The notes beneath the pieces were generated by a model that did not search any database, had not been told where the DNA came from, and worked only from the letters and a program-made list of their open reading frames with translations. Positions 1 through 9,391 of a DNA stretch of 64,000 bases are shown piece after piece. How positions within the stretch are numbered: position 1 is the stretch's first letter; each line of letters opens with the position of its first letter. This DNA comes from Bacteroidota bacterium (GTDB lineage Bacteria > Bacteroidota > Bacteroidia > AKYH767-A > OLB10). The stretch is from NCBI GenBank assembly GCA_016699635.1, contig CP064983.1, positions 3,190,375-3,254,374 of the forward strand, in the 5' to 3' direction. Both the position numbers and the translations under genes were made by a program.

Positions 1-185
1 GCGACTTACTGTCAGATTTTTCCTTTGCGAAACATAAAACCCCAGCCGCTGCTGTGCAAGGTTGCACCGATTGAATATTCATTGGTATAACGCAAGGGCA
101 AATCCTCAACATAATCGTAACGCACATCTTGTGCTATTACACCAAATGATAACAGAAAAAATATTACTGTCAGCCTTAATTGCAT
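1..185 (-). CDS. Outer-membrane beta-barrel-like protein, N-terminal fragment
   Basis: The reverse strand from an ATG at 185 encodes a clear signal peptide (MQLRLTVIFFLLSFGVIAQ) followed by about 37 mature residues, including SSGWGFMFRKGK. A TGA stop at 12-14 interrupts it, but shifting by one base gives a continuing reading (KNLTVSR) to the window edge, so the stop looks like a one-base loss in an A run. The SxGWGxxFRKGK pattern resembles a group of Bacteroidota outer-membrane barrel proteins. This is a family impression only. Most of the gene lies outside the window. It is divergent from the DUF721 gene. Confidence 0.5.
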
Positions 186-276
186 TGAGCAAAAATAAAT
201 TATTTTTATTTCAGCCGTTAAATCAGGGCTTTATCATGCTGATTATTTTTAAACATCTAAATTACTGCTGAAAAAC

Positions 277-284
277 TAATTTTG
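277..284 (+). promoter_or_regulatory. Bacteroidota -7 promoter box (TAATTTTG)
   Basis: TAATTTTG matches the Bacteroidota -7 consensus TAnnTTTG and ends only four bases before the ATG of the DUF721 gene. If it is used, the transcript would start at or next to the start codon and be leaderless or nearly so. No good -33 TTTG is visible at the usual spacing. Confidence 0.45.
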
Positions 285-288
285 TATC

Positions 289-582
289 ATGTTCAGAAAG
301 ACAAATGAGGAAAGCCTGAAAGAGGTAATTGAGCAACTGTTGGAGACATATAAACTGCGCGACAAACTCAATCAGGTAAAACTGCAACGCAGTTGGGATG
401 AAATTATGGGCGAAATGATTAGTAAAAGAACAGAAAAGCTTATTCTGAAAGATCATACATTGTATATCTATCTCAATTCTGCACCTTTAAAAGAGGAACT
501 CAGTTATGGTCGTGAAAAAATTGTTCAGATGCTTAACACTGCCCTCGAAGGTGGTTTTATTAAAGAGGTTGTTATCAGATAA
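289..582 (+). CDS. DUF721 (DciA-like) domain protein
   Basis: A 97-residue intact protein that fits the small DUF721 family found across Bacteroidota. It opens with a basic helix (SLKEVIEQLLETYKLRDKLN), then the family-typical W-x-x-I-M-G core (SWDEIMGEMISKRTEKL), then beta strands ending in KEVVIR. Members outside Bacteroidota include DciA, the loader of the replicative helicase DnaB. Whether this short form does the same is inference. The ATG at 289 is the only reasonable start. A hairpin terminator follows at 611-639. Confidence 0.8.
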   Translation: MFRKTNEESLKEVIEQLLETYKLRDKLNQVKLQRSWDEIMGEMISKRTEKLILKDHTLYIYLNSAPLKEELSYGREKIVQMLNTALEGGFIKEVVIR

Positions 583-610
583 GTCCAAATTCTAATTAGA
601 ATGACAAATA

Positions 611-639
611 AAAAAGCTGCCTCTTTTGAAGCAGCTTTT
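611..639. terminator. Bidirectional hairpin terminator
   Basis: Inverted repeat AAAAAGCTGC / GCAGCTTTT with a ten-base loop. It lies between the DUF721 gene and the 3' end of the reverse-strand tRNA-Lys, so it can stop transcription from both sides. The same GCTGC-based stem recurs in other terminators of this window. Confidence 0.75.
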
Positions 640-645
640 ATCTTG

Positions 646-718
646 TGATCCCGCTGGGGCTCGAACCCAGGACCCCTACATTAAAAGTGTAATGCTCTAC
701 CAGCTGAGCTACGGAATC
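646..718 (-). tRNA. tRNA-Lys (anticodon TTT)
   Basis: A 73-nt cloverleaf can be folded on the reverse strand. The acceptor stem is GATTCCG/CGGGATC with one G-T pair and discriminator A. The D arm is GCTC-AGCTGGTA-GAGC, the anticodon stem is TTACA/TGTAG around the loop CTTTTAA (anticodon TTT, lysine), and the T arm is CTGGG-TTCGAGC-CCCAG. No 3' CCA is encoded, so it must be added after transcription. Confidence 0.95.
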
Positions 719-807
719 GGGATTTTTAATAACGAGGGCGCAAAAGTATTGTTATCCGTTTTAAATAACAAAAGATTTTTGCTTTTTTATTAACAATAAG
801 CGACTTT

Positions 808-1967
808 TTATGCAAAAATCGGATGTCTTTCAAAAGGTTTATTACGGTCAAAAAGATATCTATAAGTAATTAATGTCCTGCTGCGCCATGACCCTAACGA
901 CTCTGCCACAGATACCATTTTGGGATTGAAATCGCCTATCCATTGTAACTCACAATCTTCGTACTTGGTCTCATTCATAATATGAGCTGTACCATCTACA
1001 ATCATAAAACTGTCAATACCCTTGCCCTGAAATTCAGGAATTACGCCAAACACAAGCCCAATCATTCTCTTAGAAACTTTTCGCTTTAGCATCAACATCA
1101 ACCTTAGCTTTTCAAACCATCCAAATTTGCCATTGAAGTATTTGAATATTTGATTGATATCAGGCAGATTGACCCAAAATGCTACAGGCTCGTTTTTATA
1201 ATACACATACCAGATTATTTTTTCATCAATTACCGGTTTCATTTTTTTGAAAAATTGCTGTACTTGCTTTGATTCCAACTCCTTGCCGCTACCATGTTTT
1301 ATCCAGGCTTTATTATAGATTGTTCTGAAATCTTCAGCAAATTTTTCTAATTGCGATTTCTTAATGTGAACAGCTTTAAAATCCTTATTTGCTTTTATCA
1401 ATGCATGACGTTCGTAAAACTTTTCGTCTAACTGATTTCTTACTTTTAACCCATAGCAATACTGCTTGAAATATATTTCAAAACCATAAGACTCAAAAAA
1501 TTCCTGATAATAGGTTGGATTATAATTCATTTTATAGGGTGGCTCATGAAAACCATCAGTAAGCAATCCCCACCAACTGTCACGCTCACCAAAATTTATC
1601 GATCATCCATTGCCTCCATGCCTCTTGAAATTAGCCATTCTTTTGCTGTATCAAAAAGTTTAAATGCAACTTCTTTATCATCAATACACTCAAAAAGCCC
1701 ATGCCTCCGGTCGGTTGTTTATTATTCTTGGTCGCAGTTTTTATCAATAAATGCTGCAATGCGTCCAACAACTTTATTACTACTGTTCCTTAAAATCCAT
1801 CGGGTACACTCCCCATGTCTGAAAAATTTATTTTTTGTAGCATCAAAAACAGATTCAATGTCATTGTCTAATGGCTGAATCCAGTTAGCATCTGAAGCAT
1901 AAATCTGCTTGAGAAGTAATAAAAAATCTTTCTTATGTGCGGCATGATTAACTTCAATAACTTGCAT
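808..1967 (-). CDS. GNAT-like acyltransferase, frameshifted
   Basis: Two reverse-strand pieces (N-terminal from the ATG at 1967, C-terminal to 808) join into one protein of about 385 residues. The N-terminus (VNHAAHKKDFLLLLKQIY, then ANWIQPLDNDIESVF) and the middle (GERDSWWGLLTDGFHEPP) are typical of a long Bacteroidota family usually labelled GNAT or N-acetyltransferase-like. The acetyl-CoA loop may be VFGVIPEFQGKGID in the C-terminal part. At least three single-base shifts lie between about 1735 and 1590, one of them a T-run contraction. A TTG at 1976 is a less likely alternative start. Substrate unknown. Confidence 0.65.
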
Positions 1968-2018
1968 AGGCTGCAAAACTACTTATTTTTGCCATGAGCA
2001 TTTTATACATTTTTTTCA

Positions 2019-2823
2019 TTGAAAAATAAAGTTGTCATTATTACAGGAGCCACATCAGGAATTGGAAATGCCTGTGCACGATATTTCGCACAGCAAGGAT
2101 GTCACATCGTTATTGCAGCACGCAATGAAGAGAAACTTAACCGCATTGGCAATGAGTTGAAATCTCTTTATGGCAACTGTTTATCCATTAAGACCGATGT
2201 TGCTTTAGAAGATGACTGTAAAAATCTTATTCAAAAAACTATAGATACATACAACCGAATTGATATTCTGATTAACAATGCCGGAATTTCTATAGCGCTT
2301 CTGCTGAATGATGTTTCATTGAACGTGATGCATCAGGTGATGGATATTCATTTTTGGGGGACAGTTTATTGCACAAAATATGCACTCCCCTATCTTTTAA
2401 AATCACAAGGCTCTGTAGTGGGTGTATCATCCATTGCCGGAAAGATAGGACTACCTGCACGTTGTGCTTATAGTGCAAGTAAATTTGCTATGGAAGGCTT
2501 TTTAGAATCTTTGCGTATTGAAAACTTAAAAAACAATTTACATGTTTTAGTTGCAGCACCGGGCTATACGGCAAGTAATATCCGAAATACTGCATTAAAT
2601 AAAGATGGTCAGCAGCAGGAAGAATCTCCATTGGACGAATCTAAATTAATGAAACCCGAAACTGTAGCTTACGAAATTTACAATGCTGTTTTACATCGCA
2701 AACGTGACCTTGTGTTAACCACCAATGGCAAACTTACAGTATGGCTAACAAATTTTTCCAAGCTGGCTGGATAAAATAGTTTATAATTTCGTAGCTAAAG
2801 AACCCGACTCACCATTTAAATAA
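2019..2823 (+). CDS. Short-chain dehydrogenase/reductase (SDR), 3' frameshift
   Basis: Classical SDR with the Rossmann cofactor motif TGATSGIG near residue 10, NNAG near residue 87, and the catalytic Ser...YxxxK (YSASK) near residue 150. It is an NAD(P)H-dependent oxidoreductase of unknown substrate. The frame stops at 2774, but a one-base shift near 2760 restores a tail ending KEPDSPFK at 2823, typical of this Bacteroidota group. The start is a TTG at 2019. A neighbouring CATTG suggests that the true ATG was damaged by an indel. The lipoprotein gene follows 10 bases later. Confidence 0.8.
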
Positions 2824-2833
2824 TCAAATTAAA

Positions 2834-3364
2834 ATGTCAATAAGAACAATTATATTCAGTGCACTATCCTGTATTTTACTTGCATCATGCACCAATACCA
2901 AGCAGCAGTTAAAAGATGAAATAGACTCTAAAGAAAAACTTTTGTACGAGAATAAAAACGGACGAATTAATACAAAACTGGCTCGCGAAGTAATTATTCA
3001 TTACCGCTATTATGCAGAAAAATTCCCTGACGATTCTTTGTCAGTTGAGTATCTTTTTAAAGCAGGCGATGTTTCTGTGGGTATTGCTGCTTATGATAAT
3101 GCATTGGAGTATTTCAAAATCATTACAGAGAAATATCCAAAAAGTAACAGAGCTGCCTACTCACTCTTTCTGCAAGGATATATAAGTGAAAATAATCTGG
3201 AAGACACATTAAACGCCAGAAAATATTATAATGAGTTTTTGGAAAAATATCCCAACAATGAAATGGCTGAAAGCGCTCGTTTCTCAATTTTAAATCTTGG
3301 AAAAAGTGCAGAAGATGTAATGAAGCAAATTGACGGAAACAAAGACTCAATTTCTGAAAAATAA
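2834..3364 (+). CDS. TPR-type lipoprotein
   Basis: A 176-residue intact protein with a lipoprotein signal peptide (lipobox LASC at about residues 16-19), so it should be a lipid-anchored envelope protein. The mature part contains helical repeats of the YbgF/BamD tetratricopeptide kind (VEYLFKAGDVSVGIAAYDNA; AAYSLFLQGYISENNL). It probably acts as an envelope scaffold; no partner can be named. It is followed 2 bases later by the GT-C/TPR gene, which points to one transcript. Confidence 0.7.
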   Translation: MSIRTIIFSALSCILLASCTNTKQQLKDEIDSKEKLLYENKNGRINTKLAREVIIHYRYYAEKFPDDSLSVEYLFKAGDVSVGIAAYDNALEYFKIITEKYPKSNRAAYSLFLQGYISENNLEDTLNARKYYNEFLEKYPNNEMAESARFSILNLGKSAEDVMKQIDGNKDSISEK

Positions 3365-3366
3365 TT

Positions 3367-5306
3367 ATGACAAAAAACAAGAAACAGAAAGAGAGTATTG
3401 CAGAAGCACATCAGAAAAAACAACAGCAGAAAGCTGATGAAGCAAGAAACCATAAGATTAAAATTCTTCGCAGGATACTTGCCTTAATTTGTGGATTGTG
3501 TGGTGTGATATTATATTTAAACACATTGCATCATGGGTTTGTATTAGATGATTTTTCTGTAATTCTTGAAAACCGCATTACGAAGCAAGGCTTAAAAGCG
3601 ATACCTCAGATTTTTTCTACCTCCTACAGAAGTGGATATTATTTAGGTACTGATGAACTGTATCGTCCTATACCTAAATCAATCTTTGCCATTTCATGGA
3701 ATTGGTTTGGTAACAATCCTCTTCCACTCCATTTGTTGAATATTGTTCTTTTCGGAATTACGGGCATCGTGTTGTTTAATTTTTGTTACTTACTTTTTCC
3801 AAATCTGGTTTTTTCTTTCATAGCATCAATGTTGTTTATGTTTCACCCTGCGCACAGAGGTTGTTGCCAACATAAAAAGTGTTGATGAAATACTTAGTTT
3901 TTTGCTATGTATTTCTGCATGTATTTTTCTGGCAAGATATGTTCAGACAAAAAGAATTTCTGAATTAGTTTTAACTTCAGTCTGTTTTTTTGCTGCCCTG
4001 CTTTCAAAAGAATCATCTATTACTTTTTAGCAGTTTTTCCGTTGCTGATTTTATTGAAGTCTGACAAAAAGGAAACATCATACAATTGGAGTGTTGAATT
4101 AAAACCCATGTTGACACTAACAGCATTTGCACTGTTATTTCTGATGATTCGTCATTCTGTTCTCAGTAAGATAGCAAGTGGTGATCCATCTATTGCAGAC
4201 AACTTGTTGATGGCTGCAAAATCTTCTGATCAGAAATTTGCTACTGCCGTTATGATTTTAGGAATGTATTTAAAGCTACTTTTTATTCCTCATCCCCTTG
4301 TTTTTGATTATTCCTATAATCAAATTCCATTAGTTGGTATGGGAAACATCTGGTTTCTTCTTTCTCTATTAATTCATGTCGGATTATTAGTTTGGGCTAT
4401 TTTATTATTGAAGAAAAATAAATTGTTGTCATTTATTATTCTGTTTTATTTTATTTCGATGAGCATCTATTCCAACATTTTTTATGTGATAGGCTCATCG
4501 TTTGGAGAACGTTTTTTATACACTGCAAGTTTTGGCTTTTGTATGGCTGTAGCTTATGCATTTTCATTATTAAGTAAAAATCAGAATGTTGAAACTGTTT
4601 CTTCTTTTTCAAAAACAACCTGACTGTCTTTCTAATATTCCTTCCTGTTGCCTTTGCATTTGGCTATAAAACCATCACCAGAAACACTGTCTGGAAGTCG
4701 AACTACACTTTGTATGCTAATGATGTTAACCTTTCTCCCAACAGTACGAGAACGCACTATTATTATGGCAATCTTTTGGCAAAAGACGATTTTCAAAAAG
4801 ACAAAACAGATCAGGAAAAAGACTCTATTCAAAAACTTGCATTGAGTGAACTAGAAAAATCTGTTGCTATTTTCCCGTTTGGCGATGCCTATAATCAAAT
4901 GGGAATTATTTATGATAAAAGAAAAGAATTTAAGAAATCATTCGAGAGCTATCAACAAGCAATGAAGGCTGCACCTAACGACCCGATGATTCAAAACAAT
5001 TTAGGCTCATTGTATTTCAATATGGGGCAGATACCTGAGGCAAAAGCATGTTATGAAAAAGCTGTTCAATTGAATCCTTCATACTCCGAAGCGTTGATGA
5101 ATTTAGGCAGCGCCTGCGGCATGATGAAACAATATGATGATGCTGTAACAAACTATTTAAAAGCAATTAAATTTGATCCTAATCTGGCGCAGGCATATTA
5201 TTATCTCGGCTTAACCTATCGTTTTAAAGGCGATCAGCAAAATTCTGAATTCTATTATAATCAGGCAGCAAAAATGGATCCTGAAAAATACGGTAAGAAG
5301 AAATAA
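3367..5306 (+). CDS. GT-C-like multi-spanning membrane protein with C-terminal TPRs, frameshifted
   Basis: Three reading-frame pieces form one protein of about 645 residues. A charged N-terminus is followed by membrane helices with an LDDFSVI motif in the first loop, like the acidic pair of GT-C glycosyltransferases, then about ten hydrophobic segments, then at least three TPR units (GDAYNQMGIIYDKRKEFKKS; NNLGSLYFNMGQIPEAKACY). The layout resembles TMTC/O-mannosyltransferase-like proteins of Bacteroidota, so a role in protein glycosylation is possible but inferred. Frameshifts lie near 3857 (a CA dinucleotide is missing), near 4026 (T-run loss) and near 4620. Confidence 0.65.
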
Positions 5307-5308
5307 AA

Positions 5309-5332
5309 AAAGCTGCCTTTGCAGACAGCTTT
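5309..5332. terminator. Hairpin terminator between convergent genes
   Basis: Inverted repeat AAAGCTG / CAGCTTT with a ten-base loop. It sits just past the stop of the TPR membrane protein gene and just beyond the 3' end of the reverse-strand FKBP gene. Confidence 0.6.
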
Positions 5333-5354
5333 AAGTTTGATTATTATATTGCGA

Positions 5355-6060
5355 TTACTTATCAATAGAAATTAATTCAACTTCAAAAACCAATGTTTCA
5401 TTTGGACCATGGCTCCACCTGCTCCACTTTCGCCATAAGCTAAGTTTGCAGGAATAAACAACTTCCATTTAGAACCAACAGGCATCAATTGCAATGCTTC
5501 TGTCCATCCCGGTATTACCTGATTAACGCCAAACTGCGCAGGTTGACCTCTTTCAACAGAACTATCAAATACTTTACCATCAATGGTTGTTCCATGATAA
5601 TGTGTAGTTACTTTATCTGTAGCTGCTGGTTTTGGACCGGTACCTTCTTTAATAATTTCATACTGAATACGCTTGGCAATGTTACCACACCTTTGCGTTT
5701 ACCATTCTCTTCTAAGAATTTTTTACCTTTTTCTAAGTTAACACCGGCTTTTGCTTTCGCTTCCTGATCTTTTACTTTTTGTTTTTCGCCCATATACGCT
5801 CCAATGCAAGCCTGAACTTGCTCCATGGTTAAGGCGGTTTTTTCACCTTTCAAAGCTTCGGAAATACCTCTTGAAATCAAGTCAACATTCATGTCGGTTA
5901 GTCCGTCTTTTTTCATGTTTTCGCCAATAGAAACTCCTATACCATAGCTTACAGAGTCTAAATTGGTTGTGATGGCTTGTGATCCACCTGTGTTTTTCTG
6001 TCCACATGCGCTGAACGCCATTGCCAGAAAACTAAAAACTGTTACATTAAATTTATTCAT
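5355..6060 (-). CDS. Lipoprotein FKBP-type peptidyl-prolyl isomerase, frameshifted
   Basis: The N-terminus has a lipoprotein signal with lipobox FSAC, then an FkpA-like helical dimerisation domain (SYGIGVSIGENMKKDG...ISEALKG). After a frameshift near 5685 the FKBP fold follows (VTTHYHGTTIDGKVFDSS; VIPGWTEALQLMPVGSKWK; LAYGESGAGG), ending VELISIDK at 5355. A second indel lies near 5410. It should catalyse proline cis/trans isomerisation on proteins in the periplasm. Reconstructed length is about 235 residues, normal for the family. Confidence 0.85.
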
Positions 6061-6083
6061 TATTTGCTTTTTTAAAATCCGCG

Positions 6084-6091
6084 CAAATATA
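6084..6091 (-). promoter_or_regulatory. -7 promoter box for the FKBP gene
   Basis: On the reverse strand TATATTTG matches the Bacteroidota -7 consensus TAnnTTTG, 23 bases ahead of the FKBP start codon. Confidence 0.5.
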
Positions 6092-6281
6092 GACTTATAT
6101 CATTTGCAATTTCATTCCTTAGAAAATAAAACTGAGTTTCTTTCATTCACATTTTGAATGTTAATAACTCTGTATGAATAGCCCGTTAACTTGACATTTT
6201 GTTTATAATTTTATGAAAGTGCAAACCATAATGAAGCTATTTTTGTGAATTGCTAAAAAGTGAAGTATTGTACTGATTAAG

Positions 6282-6962
6282 ATGAAAATTACTTACTACG
6301 GTCATTCTTGTTTTCTGCTCGAAGTTGCCTCCAAACGCATACTGTTCGACCCATTTATTACCGGCAATCCATTAGCCGTTAGTATTAAGATTCAGAGCAT
6401 TAAGGCTGATTATATCCTCATTTCTCATGGACATGGCGATCACATTGGCGATGCTGTTGAAATTGCACGCCAAACAAATGCTTTGGTAATCAGTAATTTT
6501 GAAATCTGTAATTGGATTCAGGACAAAGGCATCAATCAGGTACATAGTATGAATATTGGTGGGCACAAACTTTTTGACTTCGGTAAGTTGAAATGTGTAA
6601 ACGCCATCCACAGCAGTTCGTTCCCTGATGGTTCTTATGGTGGTAATCCAATGGGATTTTTATTAGAAACAGCAGAAGGAAACCTCTACTATTCCGGTGA
6701 TACGGCTCTAACCTACGACATGAAACTTATTGGAGATTATAAAAGAATTGACCTGTGCATGCTTCCTATCGGCAATAATTTTACCATGGGAATTGACAAT
6801 GCTTTAATTGCTTCGGAGTTTGTAAAATGCGACCGCATTATTGGAATGCATTACGACACATTCGAGCCGATAAAAATTGATCATGCAGAAGCAAAGGACA
6901 AATTCAGTAATGCTGGTAAGGAACTCATTTTAATGAACATTGGCAGTACAATGACTTTTTAA
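6282..6962 (+). CDS. MBL-fold metal-dependent hydrolase (UPF0173-like)
   Basis: An intact 226-residue protein of the metallo-beta-lactamase fold. The metal motif HxHxDH is at residues 49-54 (SHGHGDHIGD). A further metal ligand is likely in YSGDTAL (D near 143), and a late His is in GMHYDTFEPI. Size and order match the UPF0173/YtkL group of predicted hydrolases, whose substrate is not known. parA begins 29 bases downstream in the same direction. Confidence 0.85.
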   Translation: MKITYYGHSCFLLEVASKRILFDPFITGNPLAVSIKIQSIKADYILISHGHGDHIGDAVEIARQTNALVISNFEICNWIQDKGINQVHSMNIGGHKLFDFGKLKCVNAIHSSSFPDGSYGGNPMGFLLETAEGNLYYSGDTALTYDMKLIGDYKRIDLCMLPIGNNFTMGIDNALIASEFVKCDRIIGMHYDTFEPIKIDHAEAKDKFSNAGKELILMNIGSTMTF

Positions 6963-6991
6963 AAATATATACAATAGAAAAAATAAAATAA

Positions 6992-7825
6992 ATGGCTAAA
7001 GTAATTTCGATTGCAAATCAAAAAGGAGGAGTGGGAAAAACAACATCTGCTATTAATCTGGCAGCAAGTTTGGCAGTGCTCGAATATAAAACACTATTGA
7101 TTGATGCCGACCCGCAGGCAAACAGTACAAGTGGTGTTGGATTTGATCCACGAAAAATCACTAACAGTATTTACGAATGTATCATCAACGACCTTGACCC
7201 TGCCAAAGCAATTCAGGAAACACAAACACCTAATCTGTTTTTACTTCCTGCTCATATTGACTTGGTTGGTGCAGAAATTGAAATGATTAATCTCTCTAAC
7301 AGAGAGTATATGATGAAGCAGGTAATTGATAAAATTTCTGCTGACTATGAGTTTATTATCATTGACTGTTCACCATCGTTAGGATTGGTAACTATCAATG
7401 CGCTCACAGCTTCCGACAGCGTAATTATTCCGGTTCAGTGTGAATATTTTGCCTTAGAAGGTCTTGGCAAATTGCTCAACACAATCAATATTGTTCAGAG
7501 CAGATTAAATCCTAATCTGGGTATTGAAGGAATCTTACTCACCATGTATGACTCACGTCTGCGACTGAGCAATCAGGTTGTTGAAGAGGTAAAAACACAT
7601 TTTCAAAATATGGTATTCAGTACCATCATTCAGCGTAATACCAAATTGGGCGAAGCTCCCAGCTTTGGCGAAACAATTATTATGCACGATGCCAGCAGCA
7701 AAGGTGCTATTAACTACCTGAATCTGGCAAGAGAAATTCTGCAAAAAAATAATTTAACCGGTGTACCAACACAACGTGAAAAATTATTCAAAGCAGAAGA
7801 AACTAAAAAAGTTAGAATGAACTAA
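6992..7825 (+). CDS. parA: Chromosome-partitioning ATPase ParA
   Basis: A 277-residue Soj/ParA-type ATPase. The deviant Walker A KGGVGKTT is at residues 10-17, with a DADPQANST switch and IIDCSPSLG as Walker B. It binds DNA non-specifically in the ATP form and, with ParB, positions the replication origin. It has no N-terminal DNA-binding extension, as in chromosomal types. parB follows after an unusual 23-24 bp tandem duplication. Confidence 0.95.
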   Translation: MAKVISIANQKGGVGKTTSAINLAASLAVLEYKTLLIDADPQANSTSGVGFDPRKITNSIYECIINDLDPAKAIQETQTPNLFLLPAHIDLVGAEIEMINLSNREYMMKQVIDKISADYEFIIIDCSPSLGLVTINALTASDSVIIPVQCEYFALEGLGKLLNTINIVQSRLNPNLGIEGILLTMYDSRLRLSNQVVEEVKTHFQNMVFSTIIQRNTKLGEAPSFGETIIMHDASSKGAINYLNLAREILQKNNLTGVPTQREKLFKAEETKKVRMN

Positions 7826-7833
7826 ATTATTCC

Positions 7834-7880
7834 TTAAACCGTTTCAGATTAAAACCTTAAACCGGTTTCAGATTAAAACC
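7834..7880 (+). repeat. Tandem duplication between parA and parB
   Basis: A 23-base unit TTAAACCGTTTCAGATTAAA plus ACC at 7834-7856 is directly repeated at 7857-7880 with one extra G. It fills most of the 65-base gap between parA and parB. It does not match the known palindromic parS consensus. Confidence 0.8.
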
Positions 7881-7890
7881 AAAATATAGA

Positions 7891-8780
7891 ATGTCACAAA
7901 AAAATCGGGTCTTGGCAAAGGTCTAAGTGCCTTGCTTGACAACAGCATATCGGTAAATGAATTTAAAGAGATTGGTGTTGCTACATCTAATGCGCAAATC
8001 ACAACCCTGCCTGTTGATCGTATTGAAGCCAACCCATTTCAGCCACGCAGCGAGTTTAAAGAAGAAGAATTATTAAACCTTGCCGACTCTATCAGAGTAC
8101 ATGGACTCATTCAACCTATTACCGTAAGAAAACTTTCTGCCGATAAGTATCAGATAATCTCCGGTGAAAGAAGATTTCGTGCAGCACAATTAGTTGGCTT
8201 AACAAATGTTCCTGTTTTTATCCGCCTTGCCAACGATCAGAGTATGCTGGAAATGGCATTGGTGGAAAATATTCAGCGAGAAAACTTAAATGCTATTGAA
8301 ATTGCCATAAGCTACAAAAGACTCATTGATGAATGTAAACTAACGCAAGAAGACCTTGGACTTCGTGTAGGCAAAGACCGTACGACAGTAACAAACTATC
8401 TTCGTTTGTTAAAGTTGCCACCACAAATTCAAACTGCTCTTCGTGATGAAAAAATAAGTATGGGACATGCACGTGCCATCATTAGCATTAGCGATCCTGT
8501 TATGCAGTTGAAAATTTTCAATGAAATACTTGAAAATGATTTAAGCGTTCGCTCTGTTGAAGATATTGTACGAGGCTCATCAAAAAATGAGAAGAAGCAG
8601 CCAAGCATCAGCGAAAAGTTTATCAAAGGAATAGAGTACAAACATATTCAGAAACGTTTGGAAGATAAGTTTGAAACAAAGATTGAAGTTAAGCATCGTA
8701 AAAACGGTTCGGGACAAATTATGTTTACCTATTTTTCTACTGACGATTTAAATCGGTTACTCGATATTCTTGACGCATAA
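7891..8780 (+). CDS. parB: Chromosome-partitioning protein ParB, frameshifted at the N-terminus
   Basis: The ATG at 7891 gives MSQK and then breaks in an A run. Adding one A restores the family start SGLGKGLSALLD. The rest is intact: NPFQPR and GERRFRAAQ (the CTPase/clamp N-domain boxes), a helix-turn-helix around DLGLRVGKDRTTVTNYLRLL, and a C-terminal dimer domain. It is a site-specific DNA clamp working with ParA in origin segregation. Reconstructed length is about 297 residues, normal for ParB. Confidence 0.93.
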
Positions 8781-8792
8781 ATTTTTAGCTGC

Positions 8793-9388
8793 ATGAGGTT
8801 AAGATTATTGGTAGTTCTGTTTTTTACGGTTTACTGCGTAAATGCCCAACAGGACACCATGATTTTTAAGACCAGAACAAGTGTTATTGTTCAGGCCGAT
8901 TCCATAAAACCCACTGTTGATTTATCTCAAAAAGTCAATAAACATTCTCCACATAAGGCTACAATCTATTCAGCTATTTTACCAGGCTTAGGTCAGGCTT
9001 ACAATAAAAAATACTGGAAGATACCTGTAATTTACGGACTAACAGGAGTGCTTACCTATTTTGCTATTGACAACAACAAAGAGTATGTAGTTTATAAAGA
9101 TGCCTATAAATGGCGACTCGATGACAACAGTGCTACTGTAGATAAGTTTGAAGGTATTTACTCAGATGAGGATTTGCGAATTTAAAAAACTATTATCGCA
9201 GAAACCGCGACCTTTCCTTTAGCGGAATGGGTGTTGTTTATTTGCTCAATGTAGTTGATGCAGCACTTGATGCTCACTTGTTTTATTTTGATGTAAGTGA
9301 TGATTTATCCTTAAAAGTGCAACCCGGAATACAACCCATGAGCCATACTGCATTTGCAGGTGTAAAACTGAGTTTACAAATAAAGTAA
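8793..9388 (+). CDS. DUF5683 domain protein, frameshifted
   Basis: Signal peptide at residues 1-18 (ending VNAQ), then the DUF5683 core KATIYSAILPGLGQAYNKKY with its Pro-Gly-x-Gly-Gln membrane hairpin. The frame breaks at 9178 (EDLR). Adding one A gives NLKNYYRRNRDLSF and runs to 9388 (SLQIK). Such genes commonly sit beside parB and dapB in Bacteroidota. Function is unknown; a membrane or envelope location is likely. dapB begins 3 bases after the stop, so the genes are probably co-transcribed. Confidence 0.8.
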
Positions 9389-9391
9389 GAT

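Noticed and set aside
1546..1878. Forward-strand reading opposite the acetyltransferase-like gene
   Set aside because: It is the antisense of the frameshifted reverse-strand gene, Ser-rich and without any recognisable domain.
2834..3364. BamD outer-membrane assembly lipoprotein
   Set aside because: It has a lipobox and TPR-like repeats, but is short (176 residues) and lacks the five-TPR layout of BamD; kept as a generic TPR lipoprotein.
7834..7880. parS centromere site
   Set aside because: The tandem unit is not palindromic and does not resemble the TGTTTCACGTGAAACA-type consensus; a parS was not found by eye elsewhere.
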